A stretch of 64,000 nt of DNA from Colias croceus (lineage: Eukaryota > Arthropoda > Insecta > Lepidoptera > Pieridae), in assembly GCF_905220415.1 (NCBI RefSeq), contig NC_059539.1, positions 1,116,001 to 1,180,000 of the forward strand. Reading direction: 5' to 3'. The notes below the pieces were generated by a model. That model was not told the origin of the DNA. It saw nothing but the letters and a program-made list of their open reading frames with translations, and did not search any database. This document shows positions 55,037-64,000 of the stretch, one piece after another. The position numbers were made by a program, and so were the translations under genes. How positions within the stretch are numbered: position 1 is the stretch's first letter; the number at the start of each line of letters is the position of its first letter.

Positions 55037-57487
55037 TTAGTTATATTTTCTGCACTCGATTTTTAGTTATTGCGTATTATCAGAACTAAAGCAAGTACAT
55101 TTTACAATTTTAAATACCTATGATTATTTAAATTGAAAATTTTATTTTATAAGGTATCACACTTTACACAATACATAATATGAACAGATTGATATAACAT
55201 GATGTTTCAATTTTCAAGTCGTCATAATAAGGAAAATAATTGTTTCAAACCTGTTAACGAGATAACAATACGCTCACCACGAATCTAGTATGAACTGCCC
55301 CAAACTAGTTTTTTTAATAAGTTCCCATGAAAAACGAATTTTTTAATCGAGTTTCAGAAAACAAAAATCGAAAATTTTTCTTATTAAAATTTTACTTATT
55401 TTCTAGGAAGGTTTAAGTACTTATTTTCGTGAATTTTCTAAAAGATATCCGCAAAATGGACGCGAATAGGCATATGGACGCGAACAGTAATAAGTAATAT
55501 TTTACAAAACGATCATATTCGTTAAGTATTTGTATCGTATATAAGCTAAGTATATAAGTACATATTATATATTATTTGGTATTTGTATATAGATTTTTTA
55601 TATAGAAATAAAATTTTGCATCAATATAAATTGATATCAGATCTTTACCTAATACAATGACTGGCGATTGCACGTGAACATTTTATGTAGTTACACATAA
55701 ATTGCTACCGACGTCAATTCCATAGAAAAATTATATATTCAATGAATAAATAGTAAACGGAACGCATCGACACCGCAAAATGAATCATGGCCGCCGCTTA
55801 GTGTTGCAATTAATTATATACAGGGTTACCATATACGGAGGATTGTATGTAAAAAAAAACATAGTCATATCACACGCTGTACTAAATAGGTATCTAACCA
55901 TATTTTTTATAGTGTTTTGAGACTAAAACCTTTTAAAATAGGTATAGGTAACTTCATGTTAAAAATATTGCAACAACAGAGTACAAAACATCCTACATAG
56001 CCCGCTTACGTAATAAATTAGGTACATTATTATTTACTCGGAACGTAAACATATTTTGGATATATAAATAATGTTCGTAATAAATAATAATTAATAAATC
56101 TACTTCAACTATTTATAACTAACATATATAACATATCTCAGTTTACTTGAGCCAGTTAGTAGGTACTATTTTTATTATTTAATATTTTAATTCAAACCTA
56201 CGAAACCGAAGTTCAAAACAGTGATCAATTTGATGTTTTATACATTGCAAACGTGCTCTTACGATTGTATAACTACAAAATATGAAACAGATTTGCATCT
56301 TACAATTTGTAAAGAGGAGAAAAGTCATTTAACTCGGTAACCCTAAACTGATATCAACATTGCAAATTGCTCGACTACACTAACCGCGATAGCTCTACTA
56401 CAAGGTCAAGGCTGATTAGCCGTGCGCACACCGTGTCGAGAAAACAATACACATCTCATTCGCACACATCACTAACGCCCCAATTAGAAAGAGATGGTGC
56501 CCGCAAAAATTGCCTAACACCACTGACTAGATTTCGTCCGCATTCTTAGCTAAAAATAAATCATTAACAAAATTAGACGCAATGCATCATTCGTGACAAG
56601 TTGGATACTAATTGTTCATTACTTCAACGCGAGGCTCTGTTTACTTGTTTATGTATTGCTTCCGGTAAGTCCGCAAGGACGCAGAGGTTATGCGTGTAAA
56701 ATAATATTAGGTATGTCCATTTTATGCATTTCGCGCGTTTAATTGAAAAATTGACATCGAAATTTTTTATGTGATGTTGTTTTCCTTCATCGGCGAGAAT
56801 TATTCAGAACATAATTTATTTTTATAATCCAAAATTGAAATTAAAATTCGTTGACTGCCAGTTAGCGCGTCAAAAACAAGTTATATAAAATCTCGTTTTG
56901 TACAATTTATGCAATTCGAGCGCATGTTGGTTTCTGACTTATGAAATGGGAACGAAGAGGTTGTTAGTCAAGTAGATAATTGTACTAAAAATGAATTTGG
57001 TATTTCTACATGATTGACAGCAGGTTTCTAACGCACGATTTTGAAAGGCCGTATAAATCAAATTCCCCGGCACAGATATTAAAATTTAAATTGAAAAAAA
57101 AATATACTCAAATATTTAACTGTTATACTTAATAAAACTGTTCAATTTTGAAATACATATATACATAAAATGTCCAACTCGGTACGCGCATCCGAACGCA
57201 CCGTTCAAATCAGCACAGATAACAACAAGACGTGATTGTCAATAAGCGCTTCAATGGAGATGTAGCAATCAGGAGATATGAGGAGCATCCGTTATTGGAG
57301 TCATTACGGTCGGCCAGTCAACAGACGGGTCAATATGCACTTACTGGCCAATAAAGGAGATTCATCGTTTTGCATCTGTTTGCTGTTTCTTATAATCCCG
57401 AGTTAAAGGCTTGAAACTTGTTAGTTGTTTTAAATGATGATAGATCGTGCTGGTGTCTTTCTAATTGGCAAATTTGAATTTAATGGT
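55037..57487. other. No gene recognised
   Basis: AT-rich; no coding frame or bounded repeat that I can support. Confidence 0.4.
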
Positions 57488-59735
57488 GATTTATAGGAAA
57501 GACGACGACGGTAAAACGAGGAATGAGATTGACTTTATCATGACTACAAAGAGACATATATTCAATGATGTTTCTGTGATCAACAGGGTCAAAACCGGCA
57601 GCGATCACCGTATGGTAAGAGGCACATTGAATATAGATGTGAAACTCGAAAGGTCTCGCTTGATTAAGTCAACTCTTCGACCGTTCCGCACCCTAATTCA
57701 GAACCCCGAAGGCTTTCAACTCGAGCTCCAAAATCGCTTCGCTTCCCTAGGCGATGACGTATCTGTGGACGATATGAACAACAGGCTTATCGAAACGATT
57801 CGTACGGTAGGGTTGCATCACTGCAAGATTCCCCGTAAGAATCGAACACAAAAACTTTCCGACCATACCCTCAAGCTCCTGGCAGAGCGACGCTCTTTGC
57901 TACTGAATACTTCCGATGAAGCGAAGTCATATAGGCAGCTCAATAGACGAATTACAAAGTCCTTGCGACACGATATCCGCTCCTTCAATACGAAAAACAT
58001 TGAAGAAGCGATACAGCGAAATAAAGGCTCAAAAGTGTTCGCAAGAGATGGATCTATTGGGCAAAGCCGGTTGACTAAGCTGAAGACGGATAGTGGCAAA
58101 ATTGTGTCGTCTCAACCGGAGCTACTAGGCGAGGTCGAGAAGTTTTATGGACGCCTTTACACCTCCGTTGCTAAGCCTGTTGCGAGTCCGGCGAAAGATC
58201 CTAGAGCCCGACTAACCCGACATTACACAGAAGATATCCCGGACATCAGCCTGTACGAGATTAGAATGGCTCTCAAACAGCTTAAGAACAACAAGGCGCC
58301 GGGTGAGGATGAAATCACATCTGAGCTTCTGAGAGCGGGTGGCACACCAATCCTCAGAGTGCTACAGAGGTTATTCACTTCCACCTTACTCGAGGGCACT
58401 ATGCCAAAAGCATGGAGCAGCAGTATGGTTGTCCTCTTCTTCAAAAAGGGAGACAAAACCCTGTTGAAGAACTACAGGCCAATATCACTGCTGAGCCATG
58501 TTTATAAGCTGTTTTCGAGAGTCATTACGAATCGTCTCGAACGCAGGCTTGATGACTTCCAGCCTCCCGAACAAGCCGGTTTCCGAAGAGGCTTTAGCAC
58601 CATGGACCACATACATACGCTGCGGCAGATTATACAGAAGACGGAGGAGTATAATCTGCCATTATGCTTGGCGTTTGTGGACTATGAAAAAGCCTTTGAT
58701 TCGATCGAGACTTGGGCCGTATTGAGGTCTCTTCAGCGTTGCCGCATTGACTATCGGTATATCGAAGTGTTGAGAAGTTTGTATGAAAACGCCACTATGT
58801 CAGTCCGGGTTCAGGAGCATTGCACAAAGGCAATTCCTCTGCAGCGCGGGGTCCGACAAGGAGATGTTATTTCTCCGAAACTGTTTACCGCTGCTTTGGA
58901 AGATGTCTTCAAGCTCCTGGACTGGCAAGAACTTGGCATCAATGTTAATGGCGAGTACATCTCTCACCTTCGATTTGCCGACGATATCGTAGTCATGGCA
59001 GAATCCCTGGAAGACCTCAATACAATGCTCGGTGGCCTCTACAGAGTTTCACAACAAGTGGGCCTTAGCATGAACATGGATAAGACAAAAATCATGTCAA
59101 ATGTCCATGTTGTGCCCACTCCGGTATCAGTTGGAAACTCTATTCTCGAAGTTGTTGACGAATACGTTTACCTGGGACAAAGCGTCCAATTAGGTAAGTC
59201 CAATTTCGGGAAAGAGGTCAATCGTCGAATCCGACTCGGCTGGGCAGCGTTCGGGAAACTACGCAACATCTTTTCGTCCAAAATCCCTCAGTGCCTGAAG
59301 ACGAAAGTCTTCGAGCAGTGTGTGTTACCGGTGTTGACTTATGGATCTGAGACGTGGTCGCTAACCGCGGGCATGGTGCACAAGCTTCGCGTTGCTCAAC
59401 GAGCTATGGAACGGGCTATGCTCGGGGTTTCTTTGCGTGATCGAATCAGAAATGAGGAGATCCGCAAAAGAACTAAAGTCACCGACAAAGCCCACCGTAT
59501 TAGTAAGTTGAAGTGGCGCTGGGCTGGGCATATAGCCCGCAGAACCGATGGCCGCTGGGGCAAAAAGGTTCTAGAGTGGCGACCACGTACAGGACGTCGC
59601 AGTGTGGGACGGCCTTCAACGAGGTGGACAGACGACCTGATCAAAGTGGCGGGGAGCCGCTGGATTCAGGCCGCTGGTGATCGGTCGTTTTGGAAATCTT
59701 TGGGGGAGGCCTATGTCCTGCAGTGGACGTCTTGA
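57465..59735 (+). CDS. RTE-type LINE ORF2: endonuclease remnant, reverse transcriptase, C-terminal domain
   Basis: An open frame of 756 codons. Residues 1-12 are encoded by flanking DNA and the target duplication, not by the element. Element sequence starts near residue 13 (DDGKTRNEIDFIMTTKR). The last part of the APE-like endonuclease survives, with GSDHRMV at 45-51 holding the catalytic SDH. The RT domain follows: NNKAPGEDEITSELL, KNYRPISLLSHVYKLFSRV, PEQAGFRRGFSTMDHIHTL, FVDYEKAFDSI (first catalytic Asp), RGVRQGDVISPKLFTAAL and FADD at 504-507. The C-terminal part has LPVLTYGSETWSLT, WRWAGHIARR and GRRSVGRPSTRWTDDL. The enzyme would copy element RNA at a nicked site. RTE ORF2 is usually about 1,000 residues, so roughly a quarter is missing at the N-terminus. 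No internal stops suggests a young insertion. Confidence 0.9.
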   Translation: MANLNLMVIYRKDDDGKTRNEIDFIMTTKRHIFNDVSVINRVKTGSDHRMVRGTLNIDVKLERSRLIKSTLRPFRTLIQNPEGFQLELQNRFASLGDDVSVDDMNNRLIETIRTVGLHHCKIPRKNRTQKLSDHTLKLLAERRSLLLNTSDEAKSYRQLNRRITKSLRHDIRSFNTKNIEEAIQRNKGSKVFARDGSIGQSRLTKLKTDSGKIVSSQPELLGEVEKFYGRLYTSVAKPVASPAKDPRARLTRHYTEDIPDISLYEIRMALKQLKNNKAPGEDEITSELLRAGGTPILRVLQRLFTSTLLEGTMPKAWSSSMVVLFFKKGDKTLLKNYRPISLLSHVYKLFSRVITNRLERRLDDFQPPEQAGFRRGFSTMDHIHTLRQIIQKTEEYNLPLCLAFVDYEKAFDSIETWAVLRSLQRCRIDYRYIEVLRSLYENATMSVRVQEHCTKAIPLQRGVRQGDVISPKLFTAALEDVFKLLDWQELGINVNGEYISHLRFADDIVVMAESLEDLNTMLGGLYRVSQQVGLSMNMDKTKIMSNVHVVPTPVSVGNSILEVVDEYVYLGQSVQLGKSNFGKEVNRRIRLGWAAFGKLRNIFSSKIPQCLKTKVFEQCVLPVLTYGSETWSLTAGMVHKLRVAQRAMERAMLGVSLRDRIRNEEIRKRTKVTDKAHRISKLKWRWAGHIARRTDGRWGKKVLEWRPRTGRRSVGRPSTRWTDDLIKVAGSRWIQAAGDRSFWKSLGEAYVLQWTS

Positions 59736-59760
59736 AAGGCTGGAATGATGATGATGAAAT
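57503..59760 (+). mobile_element. 5'-truncated RTE-type LINE with target-site duplication
   Basis: Flanked by GATTTATAGGAAAGA (57488-57502) and GATTATAGGAAAGA (59761-59774), the same 14-15-bp sequence with one T gained or lost. The insert begins inside the endonuclease coding region and ends in (GAT)n-like GATGATGATGAAAT shortly after the stop; short GAT-type tails are common in RTE elements. Confidence 0.85.
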
Positions 59761-59774
59761 GATTATAGGAAAGA

Positions 59775-60393
59775 TTGCATTTAGATAATTAGCTCATCCG
59801 CACTTAAAGAAAAAGCGGGCTAACACTTGTTACAAATAAATAAATAAATAAGTTGACAGTTTATTTGAACTATTCCTAAATAGCAAGGAAGAATTTTTGA
59901 CCCAAAAATCTTCAAATAAAAAAAGAATCGTTAAAGACGGTTCTCTCCGTGGAAAGTTCGTATCAAACCCAAAAAAATATATGGTAGAATTGAGAATCTG
60001 CTCCTTTTTCATGTCGGTTGATAATAATTATACCATTACCAGTTTACCACAGCCATTACCTTGGCCTACGTTATTTTCTAAACGTTACGGTGCGATGCTC
60101 ACATACTCATACAATTTTAAAGATGAAATTACTTCAGTAGGTATACGGTACTTATTAAGGATATAAATCATTTACCTACTGATTAACACGTTCATGTGAT
60201 TAATTGCAGGAAGTTTGTGTACGTTTTTTCATATATCGGTCTAATGTTAGTTAGGTATTTTTGTGTTTTATTATCGAATAATAGTTTAGAACCTGTGTTT
60301 AGAACGAAGTTATTAAGATGTCCTCTGGTACGGATGTTATTAAATAAGACCTTCCACTCAGCTTTCTGCCTATCTGTGTTTTATTAATTTATT
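59775..60393. other. No gene recognised
   Basis: AT-rich, with short frames of 60-90 codons that have no family features; part may be decayed 5' sequence of the LINE that becomes recognisable at 60394. Confidence 0.35.
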
Positions 60394-60961
60394 TTGCATA
60401 TCAATGCCTTAGTGTCCAGAATGCGTAAACTTATTTATATTTTTAAGTCACTCAGACACGTTGCTGATCGTCGTGTCATTAAGATTGTATACAGTAGCCT
60501 GTGCCAGTCTCTAGTGGATTACTGCATTACCTCGTGGGGAGGTGCCGCTAAAACATACTTAGGTACTCGAATTGGAGAGAGCTCAACGCGCGGTACTGAA
60601 GGTAGCTGGAGGTTTTCCTTATCGTTTTCCCACTTTTGACCTGTACAGATTCTGGGACGTTCTATCTGTAAGACAGTCTTTTATACTCCAAACTGTCCTT
60701 AAGAAACACCAGCAACTTACGTATAATCCTGACTCGATAAAAGATAAGAGGCGAAAGGACACAGTATGTCACATGGTTAGTTTTTATTCAAAATTATCTC
60801 GGAACTTCTACTGTTATCTCGGCAATGATCTTTACAATAAATTAAATAAAATTCTCAATATTTACCCTCTCAATCGATCCAATTGTAAAATCAAAATCTC
60901 TATGTACCTGAAAACCTTAAACTACGATGATACAGAAAAACTTTTGTGCAACGTTATATAA
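60394..60961 (+). pseudogene. LINE reverse transcriptase C-terminus, frameshifted
   Basis: The first frame (60394-60572) reads RKLIYIFKSLRHVADRRVIK, VYSSLCQSLVDYCITSWGGA; then a shift near 60565 into the frame 60572-60961, which reads LERAQRAVLKVAGGFPYRFP and continues to ..KISMYLKTLNYDDTEKLL and stop. These are the thumb and C-terminal segments of a non-LTR RT. They resemble the LINE at 2375 in layout but not in detailed sequence. The catalytic core is absent. Confidence 0.75.
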
Positions 60962-61059
60962 AAAAAAAACCTATTTGCTTCCACTTTAATTAATCCCCGT
61001 TTCTTTTGACTTCAGCAAAGACATTCTTCATTCTTCAGCTCAGACTTCATTACAGACCT

Positions 61060-61127
61060 CACTATACACACACTCATACACGCACACACCCATATACACA
61101 TTCCACATACGCACATACACACACACA
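61060..61127. repeat. (CA)n-rich microsatellite
   Basis: Imperfect CA/CATA repeat within the LINE 3' UTR. Confidence 0.8.
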
Positions 61128-61431
61128 ACAACCATCTATTTTTTTTTTTTACTTGTTTTTAGTTATTTTATTTTTATACTATTTTACTGTTTCTTTTGTT
61201 TTATCCACAAGCTTGCTGTAAATTCGATCCATACGACTGCTACATTGTATTTTGGATATACTAAGTGGGGCCTGGTGACCCGTACCACAGGTTCTACAGA
61301 ACCCACTTCGGGCACCAGCTCTCATAAGGTTGCCTAATATATTATGTGTATTTTTCATTAATTGTCATTTTTAACCCTTGTGAGAGAGACAAATAAAGGT
61401 TTTATTTATTTATTTTATTTATTTATTTATT

Positions 61432-64000
61432 AATTGTTCTTAAAAAGAAGTTCTTCCTTTTACGACCTTTTTTGCTCGTTGTTATCAGCCCAAGAATTTG
61501 CGTAATTTCAAAATTGGAAGACATAAATTGAAAATGGAATGTCACAGCAGTTATATTTTTTAATTCATAATTAAAAATAAAAACCTGATAAACCAGCCAG
61601 TGTTTATACATTTGAGAATTTATTTTGATAATTATCCAGTCGTTGAACTCGGTGCCTGATGTTTACGTTTTCATTCATTGTCCAAAAAATAAATATTAAA
61701 ATGATTATTTATTTTCACCTAAAAATGTCGCGCAATAACCCTACCAAATACAAACGTGTACCTTCTTCTATTTTGATCTTTTCAGATTTTATTACTTTAA
61801 AGAAATAAGATTTTTTTATCTTAGAAGGTTTAGGTACCTATACCTAAGAATTTTATTTTTAGTTGACGGTGTGTACAGTGTAACTGCTGCCAGAAGTTCT
61901 TCTATTTGAAGCAACCTAACTTCTATGTTCTGATCCAGGAATGAAAACTTGATGATAATCGTTACACTTACCTCCATTATTGTTTTAGATTCTATGTATA
62001 AAACTGACCATGCTTATACTTCGATTATGTAATATTGATAACCAATTTTAGTGAGGACATGCTAACTACAGTCGTGAGTCAATAGTTAATATAATATTTA
62101 GCTCGTTAGTAAGTCTTACACACATTTGTGTTCAATACATTAGCAGTAATGTAGTTGAAACTAGATTTTTGGAGCGTTGAAATTAGAATATAAACTATAT
62201 TAGAAAATTACAATGTGCCTAATTAAATTAAATATAAATACATAGATTAATACCTAACAAACGTACAAATCGCTTTTTCAATACTTACCTATTAAAAAAA
62301 TACAAAATAGAAAATTGAAAAAAACAATAATATCCAAAATCTTTTATTCATTCACTTTATACATTTTATGAGCTCGGCTATCGCTATTTCTACATTTGTA
62401 GTAATCTAAATTATTCATTCGATAAGAATTTTATTCGAAGCGCATCTCAAATTTCATTCCCACATTAATTCGTAAATGGGCATAGATTTAACATTTTATT
62501 GTCAACAGGGTCAAATTCTTTTCAATATTAAAGTGATAAATTCTTCGTGGGTATTCAAAATCTAAAATAAAGTGAGTAGGTACCTCTAAGATTAGTATTA
62601 ATGTCTTCTGTTACACCATTATTTTTATTTATTTTATACAAAAATATCTGCTAAATTTACAGCTACTCTAATAATATTCTACTCTATGCAATTTGACATG
62701 AAGTTCCAACATGTGGCAACACAGGAAGTGACAGGAGCAATTAAAAAGAAAAAAAAATTCAATGTAAAACGCTTTTCCCGCCATTTACTAATTTAGGAGT
62801 AATAACATAACCGATAACGTAAAGTGCACGTGATCATATTTAAAAGTGAAAAACAGAGCATTCTTCAAAAGCTTGTAGGTAAGTAAAATTCTCCGTGTTA
62901 AAACTTCGTTTACCTAACTAGCACATTATTTCGTATGTAAATAAACATCACACGACGAATGTAAAATCTCTAATGTTTATTAATGGCACACGTAAATTAG
63001 TAATTCCAATACGTTTTTCTCGGATATTCTATGCAGTTTACGGTAATCTTCTTATTATAAGTTCAGAATTGTTCATGTGAAAATAACTAAGGACTTGTCA
63101 TTCGAAGTAAAATCTACTAAACAGAATAGGCCTAAATCTATATGCAGATAAATAATTGTAGCTATAGGTTAATATACAATAACATAAACATAATAGGTTT
63201 AATATAATATTATATTTTTTATAGTTTATGTCATTTATCTCTGGTAGCTCCTCAAACATTTATACTTAGATATCAAAACAATTTGTGCGTTAAAATGAAT
63301 ATTCAATTATATAAGAAACGTTAAACACTTATGTTTGTGATTATGCGCTGTGTCATGTATAAATTAATATGACAGTCTTTAACTAATTTTAAAATTACAT
63401 TCAATATGCATACATCCGTCTAAAATTAATAATCTATAAAAATTAACACAGGAGGACTTTATAAAATTCATTCCTTTCTTTACATTCGGCCATCGAACTT
63501 TCCCGAAGGTTCGAGCAATTCTTTCAGGTGAAGGATACACGATAGTCATAATATGAGTGTCGCGTGTCTATTCTCATGTAAACAGTAACAGAGTGCTGAC
63601 CCTTGTGATAAGAGAGATAAAGCCGCTTGTAGCCACTAGCTATAAACGCCTGTATCGAACGTTGCACCCTTTTAATTCGTCCGGGTTATACGAATTTTGA
63701 TGATACGAGTAGCTATGGTAGTACCTCTTAATAATGGTGTTTTTTAAAAAGCCAAAACAGATTCATGTCCACATGCAAAAATAACAATACTATCTACTAA
63801 TTGCTTTACCAAGAATTTAAAAATCTATGAAAATATAACAAAAAAAAGACTCATCAGTAGGTATATTGTCGCGTTGTTCATAAAATATTATAGCAATCTT
63901 TTATCTGACACCGTATAATAATGCTGTGTACATTAAAATTTGATTTTGTTTATTTAATACAATCGAACTTAAACACTTGCAAATTAAATTGACATTAAAG
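61432..64000. other. No gene recognised
   Basis: AT-rich to the end of the window; no coding frame, RNA gene or bounded repeat that I can support. Confidence 0.4.

Larger units (their letters stand above)
60394..61431 (+). mobile_element. 5'-truncated LINE with 3' UTR and (TTTA)n tail
   Basis: After the stop comes a 3' UTR of about 450 bp with a (CA)n-rich stretch (61060-61127) and GGGGCCTGGTGACCCGTACC (from 61267), then AATAAAGG and (TTTA)n to about 61431. Confidence 0.7.

Overview
The window looks like a gene-poor, AT-rich stretch of an insect nuclear genome, most probably a moth or butterfly (Lepidoptera). The evidence is repeat content: many short elements ending in a CGGGCGAAGC..GCTAG-type hairpin with a TATAATATTAGTATAGA-type opposite end, several non-LTR retrotransposon fragments with (AAAT)n or (TTTA)n tails, a tRNA-headed SINE, and many MITEs. 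I recognise no host protein-coding exon, no functional tRNA or rRNA gene and no CRISPR array. It could be intergenic DNA or the inside of a large intron. The species cannot be told from what is here.

Layout. 1-24 kb: a foldback MITE (1669-1999), a 5'-truncated LINE (2375-3705), a GC-rich hAT-type MITE with a perfect 8-bp target duplication (8519-8713), a 449-bp tandem duplication of Helitron-like pieces (10441-11265), two strong inverted-repeat elements (11970-12353, 13665-13813), many Helitron-like copies, a retrotransposed chimera containing an antisense piece of U2 snRNA (21823-21990), and the 3' end of an RTE-type LINE (23489-24049).

24.8-35.5 kb: the most unusual region. A Mutator-like (MULE) transposon of about 10.7 kb is bounded by inverted arrays of a GATTCATCCG motif. 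It carries an intact 462-codon transposase gene with a FLYWCH-like N-terminus and a DDE core (33284-34672). Between its left end and the transposase gene lies a near-palindrome of about 7 kb (25811-32763). The arms are roughly 3.4-3.5 kb, about 95-97% identical where I compared them by eye, with (TA)n runs at both outer edges and at the centre. Each arm holds a decayed LINE with pieces of ORF1 and of the reverse transcriptase. The right arm also holds a 392-bp TA-flanked MITE whose empty site survives in the left arm.

35.5-57 kb: more Helitron-like copies, a tRNA-derived SINE (42758-43030), a Harbinger-type MITE (44215-44418), two exact-period 745-bp tandem units carrying (CAGA)n (47275-48798), and a hAT-type MITE with a Harbinger-type MITE nested in it (50415-50871).

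57-64 kb: an RTE-type LINE with a long open ORF2 and a visible target-site duplication (57503-59760), a second LINE 3' fragment (60394-61431), then unannotated AT-rich DNA.

The Helitron-like copies are sorted here into body groups by internal sequence: A (opens with TAACTCTGTCTGTCTG), B (opens with AAAGTTTGTGAGGATG), C (opens with TCACTACATAGTATAAAAC), D (opens with AGCTGAAGAGTTTGTTTG), E, F, G and H. All share one 3' terminus. '+' means the CTAG end is on the right. Only the MULE transposase and the RTE ORF2 look capable of encoding sizeable proteins, and both serve mobile elements.
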